From Phycobacter sedimenti (GTDB taxonomy: Bacteria; Pseudomonadota; Alphaproteobacteria; Rhodobacterales; Rhodobacteraceae): a stretch of 64,000 bases of DNA. Shown piece by piece: positions 1-8,575 of the stretch. The DNA is taken from positions 131,249 to 195,248 of the forward strand of contig NZ_JBBVGR010000010.1 in assembly GCF_038148855.1 (NCBI RefSeq). Direction: 5' to 3'. Numbering within the stretch: the stretch's first letter is position 1; each line of letters starts with the position of its first letter. The notes beneath the pieces were generated by a model. It searched no databases, was not told the origin of the DNA, and saw nothing but the letters and a program-made list of their open reading frames with translations. A program made the position numbers and the translations under genes.

Positions 1-2
1 CC

Positions 3-326
3 ACAATCCGCTCGGCTACCGATGACAACGGCACCGCGCATCAGCTCGATCAACCCGGAACAGGCATATTGCCGGCCAGCCTGTGGAACGACGCAATCGT
101 GAAAAGCCACACGCTCCTGAATACGATCGACGGGCGGATAATGTCCGTGAAAGTGACCGATCTTGGCGATCAGGCGGTGCCGACACGTCGCGGGACCGTC
201 ATGGCGCACCACTATCGGATCTCGGGCGATCTGGACCGCGACGTCTGGTATGACAGCGATGGCAACCTTGCGCATGTCTCTTTCAAGGCTGATGATGGCT
301 CTACCGTAACCTACCTGCGCAAATAG
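3..326 (+). CDS. DUF6134 family protein, C-terminal part (5' end outside window)
   Basis: The reading frame is open from the left window edge, so only the last ~107 residues are seen. A TTG at 69 is not a likely start, because the frame continues upstream with family-like sequence. The pattern PASLWN, LLNTIDGR, VTDLG, HHYRISGDL, VWYD, and a terminal DGSTVTYLRK matches the conserved C-terminal half of DUF6134, a family of unknown function, usually exported beta-rich proteins. It lies 11 bp before the response regulator gene and is probably co-transcribed with it. No enzymatic role can be given. Confidence 0.75.
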   Translation, partial: TIRSATDDNGTAHQLDQPGTGILPASLWNDAIVKSHTLLNTIDGRIMSVKVTDLGDQAVPTRRGTVMAHHYRISGDLDRDVWYDSDGNLAHVSFKADDGSTVTYLRK

Positions 327-337
327 GATCGGAGGCC

Positions 338-1015
338 ATGCGGCTTCTCTACATTGAGGACAATGAACGGCTGGCACAGAACACCTGCGCCAGCCTGCGG
401 GCAAGCGATTTTGTGGTCGACTGGGTCTCAACCGGTGAGGATGCCGTGCACTCCGCCCGCAGCTTTGGATATGACGCGGTCATTTTGGATCTGGGCCTTC
501 CCGACATGGAAGGCCTGAACGTGCTTGGCCAGATCAAACAGGCGAATGCGAACACCCCGGTGATCATCTGCACTGCCCGCGATGCGCTGGAAGACCGGAT
601 CGAGGGGCTGGATGCGGGCTCTGACGATTACCTCGTCAAACCCTTTGATGCGGCTGAGCTGCTTGCGCGTATTCGTGCCGTGCTGCGCCGCCCCGGCGGG
701 GCCCTTGGCATCAAGCTGGAGATGGGCAATATCACCTTTGACACCGTGGACCGCTCGGTCGAGATTGCCGGAAAGACCGCGCAGTTTTCCCGGCGGGAGC
801 TGGACTTGCTCGAAATTTTCATGCGCCGCAAAGGCCGGGTATTGTCCAAAGATACGCTTGAGACCGCGCTTTACGGATTTGATGAGCCCCCAACGCCCAA
901 TGCCATCGAGGTGGCCATGCACAGGCTACGCAAAAAGATGAAAGATCTGGAGGCCTCGGTCAGCGTACACACCCTGCGGGGCATCGGGTATCTGATGGAA
1001 GATGACGGCCAATGA
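338..1015 (+). CDS. OmpR/PhoB-family response regulator
   Basis: 225 residues: an N-terminal receiver domain (about 1-115) with acidic pocket E7/D8, phospho-acceptor Asp51 in the string VILDLGLPD, and Lys in YLVKPFD, followed by a C-terminal winged helix (about 125-220) ending in TLRGIGYLM. This is the QseB/TctD-like subgroup of transcription activators. The gene overlaps the downstream kinase gene by 4 bp, so the two form a cognate pair. A CTGTAAG direct repeat with 11-bp period ahead of the next operon (2415-2432) is a plausible target. ATG start with GGAGG-like site just upstream. Confidence 0.93.
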   Translation: MRLLYIEDNERLAQNTCASLRASDFVVDWVSTGEDAVHSARSFGYDAVILDLGLPDMEGLNVLGQIKQANANTPVIICTARDALEDRIEGLDAGSDDYLVKPFDAAELLARIRAVLRRPGGALGIKLEMGNITFDTVDRSVEIAGKTAQFSRRELDLLEIFMRRKGRVLSKDTLETALYGFDEPPTPNAIEVAMHRLRKKMKDLEASVSVHTLRGIGYLMEDDGQ

Positions 1016-2391
1016 GGTCCTGGCTCGCCGTCCTGCGCGCGCCCTTTGGCACGACCGGCTCGCTTCATCGCAAGCTCACGGTCAATATCATGCTGGCACT
1101 GCTTGCTGCGGTGATGCTGGCGGCTGCGGTCATGATCTATGAATTCTTTGAACACCTCGAGGAAAGCCTTGATGACGCTCTGAGACGTGAGGCAAACGAA
1201 GTGCTGATACAGGCCGAACCGGATCAGCCCTACCTTGGCTTTTCCCCTGATGCGCTGCGGTTTCGGGGCGCATCCGGGGCGTACCGCTATACGGTTTTTG
1301 ATGACCAGACAAGAACCGTGGTCGGCAGCGAGGACAGCCCGTCCATTCGCAGCGCTTTGGCCTCTTTGCCCCTTGGCTCGGCGCAGCACGTTCCGCTCCC
1401 CGGCGAACGGCGTGGCATGGGGCTGTGCGGCGAAATCTCCGGGCAGCGGATATGCGTGCTGGCCTCGGCCTACGCTCCCTTAACCGACACCACAATTCTG
1501 GGCGATATGTGGCATGAGCTGGAAGAGCAGGTGCAGTGGGTTCTGCTCGGATCCCTTCTGGTGCTTGCCTCAGCGCTGCTGACAGCACGGCTTACGCTTC
1601 GCCCCTTGAGCCAGATCCAGAACGAAGCGCGCGAGGTTGGGCCGGACACCCCAGACCGCCGCCTGTCCACCGAAGGTCTGCCAAGCGAAATCACCCCTCT
1701 TGTCGAGGCCGTCAACAGGGCCTTCTCGCGCCTCGAAAAGGGCTATCGGGCACAGCGGGCGTTCTCTGCCAATGTCGCCCATGAAGTGCGAACCCCCCTG
1801 GCGGTGCTGCGCTCACGCGTCGAATTGGCCGAGGACCCAAAGTTGCGCGCTCAGCTGAAACGGGATCTGCGGCGCCTCGAAGAGATTTTCGAGCAGCTGA
1901 TCGATCTGGCCCGGGCGGATGCGCTTGCACCTGCCGCCTTTGAACAGACGGACCTCGGGAAGCTGGCCTTGCAGGTATGTTGCAACCGGGGCCCCGAGGC
2001 AATCAAGATGGGGAAATCCCTTGCCGTCACCGGCGCCAAGACCCTCCCCGTGAAAGGGCATCCAGGTCTTTTGGAGATTGCGATAGACAATCTTGTGCGC
2101 AACGCCCTCGCCTATGCCCCGACAGGATCAGAGGTCGAACTTCACCTCGATGATGCCGCAGCAACCCTCGACGTGAAAGACCGTGGCCCAGGTATCCCAT
2201 CAGGAGAACACGCCGCGATGTTTGACCGTTTCAAGCGGGGCAAGGGCAGTGCGAAGAGCGAAGGATCCGGGCTGGGCCTTGCGATCGTCAAGTCCGTGGC
2301 CGAGGCGCATGGCGCGCAGATCCGAGTTGCGAACCGTCCCGGCGGCGGCAGCATTTTCTCGCTTCACGTCCCTGCGCTCACACCTCGGTGA
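1012..2391 (+). CDS. Sensor histidine kinase (QseC/TctE-like)
   Basis: 459 residues. An N-terminal membrane segment (about 25-45), a periplasmic sensor domain (about 46-175), a second membrane segment (about 180-200), a HAMP-like linker, HisKA with phospho-acceptor His257 in NVAHEVRTPL, and HATPase_c with an N box (DNLVRNAL), DRGPGIP and GSGLGLAIVKS. All catalytic motifs are intact. It overlaps the response regulator by 4 bp and precedes the hemolysin/ligase/SDR/TauD operon by about 90 bp. The ligand is unknown. A single Cys pair (LCGEISGQRICV) is seen in the sensor domain. Confidence 0.92.
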   Translation: MRSWLAVLRAPFGTTGSLHRKLTVNIMLALLAAVMLAAAVMIYEFFEHLEESLDDALRREANEVLIQAEPDQPYLGFSPDALRFRGASGAYRYTVFDDQTRTVVGSEDSPSIRSALASLPLGSAQHVPLPGERRGMGLCGEISGQRICVLASAYAPLTDTTILGDMWHELEEQVQWVLLGSLLVLASALLTARLTLRPLSQIQNEAREVGPDTPDRRLSTEGLPSEITPLVEAVNRAFSRLEKGYRAQRAFSANVAHEVRTPLAVLRSRVELAEDPKLRAQLKRDLRRLEEIFEQLIDLARADALAPAAFEQTDLGKLALQVCCNRGPEAIKMGKSLAVTGAKTLPVKGHPGLLEIAIDNLVRNALAYAPTGSEVELHLDDAAATLDVKDRGPGIPSGEHAAMFDRFKRGKGSAKSEGSGLGLAIVKSVAEAHGAQIRVANRPGGGSIFSLHVPALTPR

Positions 2392-2414
2392 CACGGTTCC
2401 AAAAGAAATGCGCC

Positions 2415-2432
2415 CTGTAAGCGGGCTGTAAG
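2415..2432 (+). promoter_or_regulatory. Candidate OmpR-type response regulator site (CTGTAAG direct repeat)
   Basis: Two identical heptamers CTGTAAG lie at 2415-2421 and 2426-2432, an 11-bp period, in the 89-bp gap between the kinase gene and the hemolysin-family gene. Direct repeats with about one helical turn spacing are the usual binding architecture of OmpR/PhoB-family dimers. Assignment to the regulator encoded at 338 is inferred from adjacency only. Confidence 0.45.
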
Positions 2433-2480
2433 TCTCGGCGGGCACCTCCTCCGTGTGAAACAGTTCATACGAGGCAGTTG

Positions 2481-3065
2481 ATGCGAATCGAGTTCCTGAC
2501 GGCGACCCATCCAGACCGGGTCAGAGCCGAAGACCATGTCCGGCAAGTCTATGCTCAAACCTATGGCGCCAGCATTTCCAGCTTTCCTCCCCTCCTTGCC
2601 GCAGCCTTCAACGCCAAAGGCGACACCCTCTGCGCCGCCGGCATTCGAACTGCCAAAGACGGTTTCTTTTCGGACTGCTACCTCGACAGCGATTTTCCGA
2701 CCGCGCTGCTGATACACACCGGACTGTCGATTGACGAAAGCCAGATCATGGAGGTCACCTCGCTGGCCTCCACCTCTCCTTTCCCGGTGCTGTCGGTGCT
2801 CAGCAGCATCATTGAGTGGGGACGGGAGCGCGGCATGATCTGCGGCGTTTTCACGGCCACCGGGCCACTGCGCAGACTGCTACGCCGCACAGGACTGAGC
2901 CATACACCGCTTTTTGCTGCCGACCCCAGCCGTCTGACCAACCCGCAAATCTGGGGCAGCTACTACACCACTGCCCCCTGGGTCTGTGCGGTTCTCGACA
3001 GCACCGACAACCAGGCGCGTGTTGCGCGTAAGCCGCGACCCGCCCCCGAGCGGAGGGCCTTCTGA
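2481..3065 (+). CDS. Thermostable hemolysin family protein (PF12261-like)
   Basis: 194 residues from the ATG at 2481 (a TTG directly before it is in frame). The family is named after the Vibrio parahaemolyticus delta-VPH hemolysin, but most members look like GNAT/acyl-transferase folds. Here IMEVTSLAS, a following helix and the GMICGVFTATGPLRRLLRRTGL segment fit the family; there is no signal peptide or membrane segment. Its stop overlaps the ATG of the AMP-ligase gene (TGATG), and the whole operon then reads ligase, SDR, TauD dioxygenase. This context argues for a small-molecule or lipid modification pathway rather than a secreted toxin. The actual activity is unknown. Confidence 0.8.
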   Translation: MRIEFLTATHPDRVRAEDHVRQVYAQTYGASISSFPPLLAAAFNAKGDTLCAAGIRTAKDGFFSDCYLDSDFPTALLIHTGLSIDESQIMEVTSLASTSPFPVLSVLSSIIEWGRERGMICGVFTATGPLRRLLRRTGLSHTPLFAADPSRLTNPQIWGSYYTTAPWVCAVLDSTDNQARVARKPRPAPERRAF

Positions 3066-4495
3066 TGCAGCCCGTTTTCAACGCACTGGCCCGCCACGCT
3101 CAGGATCGCCCGGACGCCACCGCCTTTACCGGCAACGGTGAGTCCATGAGCTGGGCCGAACTGGCCGCGCGTGTCGCGGCTCTGGCGCAAACGCTGGAAG
3201 GTGCACCCGCCTGCATTGCCATCGGACATTCTGGCGGTTGCGCCTATGTGGTGGCTGACCTGGCATTGACCCTAACCGGCAGACGTCAGGTCCCTTTGCC
3301 GTTCTTTTTCAGCGCGGATCAGATTACCCATGTGATCCGCGACTCAGGCGCTCAGGCGATAATCACCGACCACCCCGCAGGCTTTGCCCCCCTGCCCATC
3401 ATCCGGGCTGACGCTGACGTACCGACCCGCCCCAGCGCGTTTATTCCTGCCGGAGGCAGTGAGCGGATCATCTACACCTCGGGCTCGTCCGGGACCCCAA
3501 AGGGCGTGGTGATCGGCGAACAGCAGTTGATGGCTTCGCTTTCCGGCCTGCAGCCCCTGGTCGGGGCCACCCGGAAGGATCGGCATTTGTCGATCCTGCC
3601 TCTTGCGCAACTGCTGGAGCAGATTTGCGGCATCTACCTGCCCATCCTGGCCGGGGCCGAAACCCGTTTTGATTTCGCCGCCACCCGCGCTCTGTTTGGA
3701 ACCGAGACATCGACGGTGACAGAGGCTTTTGAACGTGAGCGCCCCACGACCAGCCTCCTCGTGCCGGGCCTTCTCGGCCGCTGGGTTGCGGATCTGCAGC
3801 GCCGTGGACAGCAGGCCCCCGACAGTCTGCGCTTTGTCGCAGTGGGCGGCGCCGCCAGCGCTCCAGCACTGCTGCATCAGGCCTGGGCCACCGGCGTCCC
3901 CGTACATGAAGGCTATGGTCTGTCGGAATGTTGCGCAGTGGTGGCCATGAACCGCCCCGGCGCGAACCGGATCGGTACGGCGGGCGAGATCCTGGATGGT
4001 CTCGACGTGGTGATACTGGATGGAGAAATCACCGTCTCAGGCCCGACCGTGATGAGCCGCTACCTGAATGCCCCCCCGCCCCCCTTGCGCTGGCACACGG
4101 GCGATCTGGGACGGATCGAAGAAGGCCGCCTGATTGTAGAGGGACGCAAAGACGCGGTGCTGGTCAGCCCAAACGGGCGCAACATCTCGCCCGAATGGGT
4201 AGAGCAACGCGTGAATGCGGATCCACGGGTCGTCGCCTCGGCCTTGGGTCTGCGGGAAGATGGCGAATTGGTGATTGTCGTTGCAGCCACTGCCCCCGTC
4301 GCCCTACCCGAGATCGCCTCTCTCCTTGCCGATCTCCCCGCCTATGCGCGCCCGACAGGCGCGGTTCTGACATCGCCACATGAACCCGGTCTGCTGTTCC
4401 CAGCCGGGACGCCAGATCGCACTGTGGCCGCCCGGATTATCAACTCCCGAGATGCCGCGAAACTCCCGCCTCAGCGAGAAAGCCTTGCCTCATGA
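3065..4495 (+). CDS. AMP-dependent acyl ligase (ANL superfamily)
   Basis: 476 residues, one ANL adenylation domain. The P-loop motif is clear (IIYTSGSSGTPKGVVI, about 136-151), as are the aromatic motif EGYGLSEC and the hinge WHTGDLGRIEEGRLIVEGRKD. It is short for the family, and the C-terminal lid reads LLFPAGTPDRTVAARI, where the usual catalytic A10 lysine (G-K) is not visible. It would be expected to activate a carboxylate, probably a fatty or hydroxy acid, as an adenylate or thioester. The gene overlaps both neighbours (TGATG upstream, ATGA downstream), so it is firmly within the hemolysin-family/SDR/TauD operon. The substrate cannot be inferred. Confidence 0.85.
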   Translation: MQPVFNALARHAQDRPDATAFTGNGESMSWAELAARVAALAQTLEGAPACIAIGHSGGCAYVVADLALTLTGRRQVPLPFFFSADQITHVIRDSGAQAIITDHPAGFAPLPIIRADADVPTRPSAFIPAGGSERIIYTSGSSGTPKGVVIGEQQLMASLSGLQPLVGATRKDRHLSILPLAQLLEQICGIYLPILAGAETRFDFAATRALFGTETSTVTEAFERERPTTSLLVPGLLGRWVADLQRRGQQAPDSLRFVAVGGAASAPALLHQAWATGVPVHEGYGLSECCAVVAMNRPGANRIGTAGEILDGLDVVILDGEITVSGPTVMSRYLNAPPPPLRWHTGDLGRIEEGRLIVEGRKDAVLVSPNGRNISPEWVEQRVNADPRVVASALGLREDGELVIVVAATAPVALPEIASLLADLPAYARPTGAVLTSPHEPGLLFPAGTPDRTVAARIINSRDAAKLPPQRESLAS

Positions 4496-5283
4496 CACAG
4501 AAGAAAACCGTCCTCATCACGGGCGGCGGCTCTGGCATCGGACGGGCCTTGACCGTCGAAGCGGTGCACCGCGGATATCGGCCTCTGATCACCGGCCGCA
4601 CCCGTGCCACACTAAGGGAAACCGCAGCACTGGCCGGGCTCGGCGAGGATGCCATCCGCGTTGCGGATGTGTCCAAACCCGAAGACAGGCTCCGATTGAC
4701 GGAACAGGTCGCCGGTCGGCTGGACATCCTGATCAACAACGCCGGCTACCTTTCGGTCGGTCCCATCGCGTCTTTGAGCGATCAGGACCTCGAAACCATG
4801 GCGCAGACCAACCTGGTCGCCCCGATCGCGCTTGTTCGCGATCTGCTGCCGGCCCTTAGCACCGCACAGGGACGCATCGTCAACATCGGCTCCGTATTCG
4901 GTGACATCGCCTACCCTTTCTTTGCGACCTATTCGGCCACCAAGTTCGGCCTGCGCGGTTTTTCCGATGCCATGCGGCGCGAGCTGTCCGGCACCGGCGT
5001 TGCCGTCACATATGTCGCGCCGCGCGCCACCCGGACGGCGGCCGAAGCCGAGTTCGCCCCTCTGATCGAGCCGCTGCAAATGACACTCGACAGTGCAGAA
5101 AAGGTCGCGACCGAAGCCTGGGATGCCATCGAGGCCCGAAAACGAGAGGCTTTCCCCAGGGGCAAAGAACGCTTCTTTGTGGCACTCCAGCGTCTCTTCC
5201 CGAAACTGATCGACAGATCTGTCGGCGCGCAGGCCCGCGCCCCCCGAACCCTGGCCGCCTTGGAAACCCGGCGGCGCAGCTGA
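4492..5283 (+). CDS. Short-chain dehydrogenase/reductase (classical SDR)
   Basis: 263 residues. The Rossmann motif TGGGSGIGRAL near the N-terminus, NNAGYL, the catalytic Ser in NIGSVFGD and the YSATK catalytic pair are all present, so this is an active classical SDR that probably uses NADP(H) or NAD(H). It starts with an ATGA overlap on the ligase gene. In this operon it could reduce or oxidise a keto/hydroxy group on an acyl chain made by the ligase and hemolysin-family protein, which is inference. A Lys/Arg-rich C-terminus is the only unusual trait. Confidence 0.9.
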   Translation: MTQKKTVLITGGGSGIGRALTVEAVHRGYRPLITGRTRATLRETAALAGLGEDAIRVADVSKPEDRLRLTEQVAGRLDILINNAGYLSVGPIASLSDQDLETMAQTNLVAPIALVRDLLPALSTAQGRIVNIGSVFGDIAYPFFATYSATKFGLRGFSDAMRRELSGTGVAVTYVAPRATRTAAEAEFAPLIEPLQMTLDSAEKVATEAWDAIEARKREAFPRGKERFFVALQRLFPKLIDRSVGAQARAPRTLAALETRRRS

Positions 5284-5307
5284 CTCTCAAGAAAAAGGAC
5301 CGAACCA

Positions 5308-6165
5308 ATGACTTACAACGTCCTGCGCGCGCCCACCTCCGGCGCGGCCATCGGCGCAGCCGACATCGCAAAGGTGCAGGCGCATCTGAACACCGACGGT
5401 TGGGCGCTCTTGCGCGGATTTGAGGTCGACATGGGCAGCTTCAGCGCACTGACCGCCAACCTGTGCCGCTCGATCACCTTTGATCCGGCCCGGGAATACA
5501 GCGAGGAGAACACGCAAAAGGTCGACGCCGGCCTTGGCCCCATCGGCCTGCACATCGAAAACGGCAACACACCAGTTTGCCCGGACATCGTCACCTTCTT
5601 CGCCGCGCGCGCGGCCTTTGAAGGCTCGCAAACAACGATCTGCGACGGGCAGGATGTCTGGAACGGTATGAGCGCGGCGCAAAAAAAACGCTGGGAGCAG
5701 CCGATGACCGTTTCGCGGCGCCTGCCGGAGGCGTTGTGGAAAAGGTATCTGGCCAACGAGCACCCTGCGCTGTCCTCGCCGGACGAGGTGACCGAGGAGC
5801 ATATCCTTCAGTTCAAGGCGGCCGTACCGAACCAGGACTTTGAGCTGCACGGGGACGGCTCCTTGACCTATCTGCTCACCCTGCAGCCGGTGCGCGCATC
5901 GAGCCTGTCTGGCGGTCAGGGTTTTGCCAATGCGGTTCTGGGGCCGTCACACAACTATGAAGCGCCGGTCTACCGGCTTGCGGATGGGTCCCTCGTGTCC
6001 GCAGAAGAAATCGAAGAGCTGCGCGACCTGGCCGAAAACTACACAACCGAGATCAACTGGCAGGATGGCGACATCGCCGTGCTGGACAACACGCGCATCA
6101 TGCATGGGCGCCGTGCGATCAGGGACAGGAACCGTCAGTTGTTCATCGGCATGGGCCGTATCTGA
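5308..6165 (+). CDS. TauD/TfdA-family Fe(II)/2-oxoglutarate dioxygenase
   Basis: 285 residues, family length. The iron facial triad is visible as H-x-D in ELHGDGSL and the distal His in RIMHGRRAI; the 2-oxoglutarate-binding Arg is probably in RNRQLFIGM near the C-terminus. It lies 24 bp after the SDR with a good ribosome site (AGAAAAAGGA) and is the last gene of the operon. Members hydroxylate or desaturate small molecules or oxidatively cleave C-S and C-O bonds; the substrate here is presumably the product of the preceding three enzymes. Confidence 0.87.
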   Translation: MTYNVLRAPTSGAAIGAADIAKVQAHLNTDGWALLRGFEVDMGSFSALTANLCRSITFDPAREYSEENTQKVDAGLGPIGLHIENGNTPVCPDIVTFFAARAAFEGSQTTICDGQDVWNGMSAAQKKRWEQPMTVSRRLPEALWKRYLANEHPALSSPDEVTEEHILQFKAAVPNQDFELHGDGSLTYLLTLQPVRASSLSGGQGFANAVLGPSHNYEAPVYRLADGSLVSAEEIEELRDLAENYTTEINWQDGDIAVLDNTRIMHGRRAIRDRNRQLFIGMGRI

Positions 6166-6469
6166 TCTCTGGGCCTGCCGCCACGTGCCGTGATTGCACC
6201 TCGCCCCTGGGCCGCACCAAAGTGCCACATTGGAGCCACGGCAGGCCTTTTCGCGCCTCCATGACTTCAATTCCTTCCTCGAGGTCCCCGGCTCTCCCCG
6301 TGTCGCAAACCCAGCCGAAAACTCCGGTTTCAAACGATCCGGCTTTCAGAGCAGAACACACGAGCGATCCAACAGGAGAGGTCAACGTTAGACGATTATC
6401 ATGAATTAAAGATTAGAATGGTACACATGTTTGCCCATTTTGGGATGGTTTACAGTTGTTTGTTAATCG
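6166..6469. other. Intergenic region without recognisable gene
   Basis: 304 bp between the TauD-type gene and the MHYT-GGDEF-EAL gene. Reading frames here are short and show no family features. The last ~80 bp (about 6385-6469) are noticeably richer in A and T than the surroundings and presumably carry the promoter of the c-di-GMP gene. No hairpin terminator was recognised. Confidence 0.5.
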
Positions 6470-8575
6470 ATGAACGCGACAAATGACTGGAGTAAACAAG
6501 ACCTGGGGAATTGGTACATGTATCGCCTGTTGGACTGTATCGTCCAGGATCATATCCATGGCCTGGTCGCGGTGGCCGCATTTATTTGCGTCATCGGCTC
6601 GCTGTTATCTACGCATATGTCCAGCCGTTTGACGCAATGGAAGGGCATGCGTCGCCTTGTCCAGCTACCACTGGCCGGATTGATTACCGGGGCAACAATA
6701 TGGTCGACACATTTTATCGGGATGCTGTCGTACAATCCGGGCTATGCGCATGGTTATGAACCGGTTCTGACTGGTGTATCGCTGCTGGTTGGGATTTTCG
6801 GATCACTAGCCGCTAACGCTGTATTGGCCTATGCGCCCGGTCGTTTTGGGGCGCCGACCGCTGGCGCGGTGTTCGGACTGACCGTTGCGGCGATGCATTA
6901 TACAGGCATGAGCGCTTACCTGTTGCCCGGGACGATTGTGTGGAGCTGGCCGCATCTCGTCGCCTCTGTCCTTGTGGGTGCAGGCTTAGGTGCTCTCAGC
7001 TATAGTTTGATCGTCAAACAGCTTGGCGGGCTGGTCGGACGGGTCTTGCCGACCACCACCATGATGCTGGCGATCTGCCTTATGCATTTCACTGGTATGA
7101 GCGCCATTGAGATACGCCTTGATTCTGCGGTTGAGGTGCCGGCCGAGATGATCTCGGACACAGCCCTCGCGATGCTGATTTCTGGTGTGACCGGGATCAT
7201 TCTGCTGATTGCCTTGGCTTCCGCCAGTATCGAAGTCAGTCTCGAGGGTGAGACCCGCTCGCAGCTCAGCCATGCAGCCCTACATGATCCATTGACAGGC
7301 ATGCCCAACCGGATGTGGCTAAACCGCAAGCTGGATGCACTGGAGATCCAGTTCAAGGAGGATGAAACTGCGCGGGCAGCAGTCCTGACCATCGACCTCA
7401 ATCGCTTCAAGGAAGTGAATGACCTGCACGGACACTCGATGGGGGATGCAGTGTTGCGCCGGGTTTCCTCGCGGTTGACAGCACAGACAGGTGAGGGAGA
7501 ATGCATCGCGCGGGTGGGGGCTGACGAATTTGTTGCGATAAAAACCGGGTTTCGTCGCATCGAAGAGGTCAAAAGTTTTGCCGAACGCCTGCATGCCGCA
7601 ATTATAGAGCCGATAGAATTGGAAGACCTCTCTTTGCGCGTTGGGGCATCCATCGGGATTGCAACGACGCTGGAAGACGGGCGTGATCCCAATGATTTGT
7701 TGCATAGATCAGATGTGGCAATGCACCGGGCCAAATCGGAAGCTGAAATGCCGATCTGCCTGTTTGACGAAGAAATGGATCGCCGCAGCCGGGACAAGAC
7801 ACAGCTCATACACGACCTCCCCCAGGCGCTGCAAAACAACGAATTCGAACTGGTTTTCCAGCTCCAGAACAGTTTGGATACGCTGTCACCCGTTGGGTTC
7901 GAAGTGCTGCTGCGGTGGAACCATCCCAAGCGCGGACGGGTTTCGCCGGACGAGTTCATTCCGGTGGCAGAGGAAACCGGATTGATCCGCGATATCGGCG
8001 CCTGGGTTCTGAGGGAAGCCTGCCGCGAAGCGGCGAAATGGGATCATCCTTACAGCATTGCCGTCAACGTGGCGCCCCAGCAGCTGGTTCAGCCCTCTTT
8101 CGTCGAAGACGTGATGGACAACTTGTTTGAGACCGGTCTGGATCCACAGCGCCTGGAACTGGAAATCACCGAAGCCAGCATTATCGATGATCAGGCGCAT
8201 ACACTGAAAGTGATGCACAAGCTGAAAGCACAGCGCATCAGAATTGCAATGGATGATTTCGGCACAGGGTATTCGTCGCTTTCGATGCTGCAGACTTTTC
8301 CCTTTGACAAGATCAAGATTGACCGCAGTTTTGTAAAGGACGTGCACAAGAACGCCCAGAGCGCCGCGATCGTGCGCTCGACTTTGCTTCTGGGAGCAGC
8401 ACTGGAGATTCCGGTTCTCGCCGAAGGAGTGGAAGTCGAAGACGAGCTCTGCTTCCTGCGAGGGGAAAGCTGCGACTCGGTTCAGGGCTTCTATTTCGGA
8501 CGCCCCATGACCCGAGAGGCAATACGCCGGATTGTCTGTCACCCAACAGGTATTGACGAAGAAAGCGCCGCATAG
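6470..8575 (+). CDS. MHYT-sensor diguanylate cyclase/phosphodiesterase (GGDEF-EAL)
   Basis: 701 residues. The N-terminal ~250 residues form an integral membrane MHYT sensor with repeated Met-His motifs (THFIGM, MHYTGM, MHFTGM), proposed in this family to bind a metal and sense O2, CO or NO. The GGDEF domain follows (about 270-430), but its signature reads RVGADEF, so the second Gly is Ala and cyclase activity is doubtful. The EAL domain (about 450-700) has EVLLRW in place of EALLRW, with NVAP, ELEITE, MDDFGTGYSSL, KIDRSFV and AEGVE intact, so c-di-GMP hydrolysis is likely. It stands alone. Confidence 0.92.
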   Translation: MNATNDWSKQDLGNWYMYRLLDCIVQDHIHGLVAVAAFICVIGSLLSTHMSSRLTQWKGMRRLVQLPLAGLITGATIWSTHFIGMLSYNPGYAHGYEPVLTGVSLLVGIFGSLAANAVLAYAPGRFGAPTAGAVFGLTVAAMHYTGMSAYLLPGTIVWSWPHLVASVLVGAGLGALSYSLIVKQLGGLVGRVLPTTTMMLAICLMHFTGMSAIEIRLDSAVEVPAEMISDTALAMLISGVTGIILLIALASASIEVSLEGETRSQLSHAALHDPLTGMPNRMWLNRKLDALEIQFKEDETARAAVLTIDLNRFKEVNDLHGHSMGDAVLRRVSSRLTAQTGEGECIARVGADEFVAIKTGFRRIEEVKSFAERLHAAIIEPIELEDLSLRVGASIGIATTLEDGRDPNDLLHRSDVAMHRAKSEAEMPICLFDEEMDRRSRDKTQLIHDLPQALQNNEFELVFQLQNSLDTLSPVGFEVLLRWNHPKRGRVSPDEFIPVAEETGLIRDIGAWVLREACREAAKWDHPYSIAVNVAPQQLVQPSFVEDVMDNLFETGLDPQRLELEITEASIIDDQAHTLKVMHKLKAQRIRIAMDDFGTGYSSLSMLQTFPFDKIKIDRSFVKDVHKNAQSAAIVRSTLLLGAALEIPVLAEGVEVEDELCFLRGESCDSVQGFYFGRPMTREAIRRIVCHPTGIDEESAA

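Noticed and set aside
2481..3065. Calling the thermostable hemolysin-family gene a haemolytic toxin
   Set aside because: No signal peptide or membrane-active segment, and the operon is metabolic; the family name is historical.
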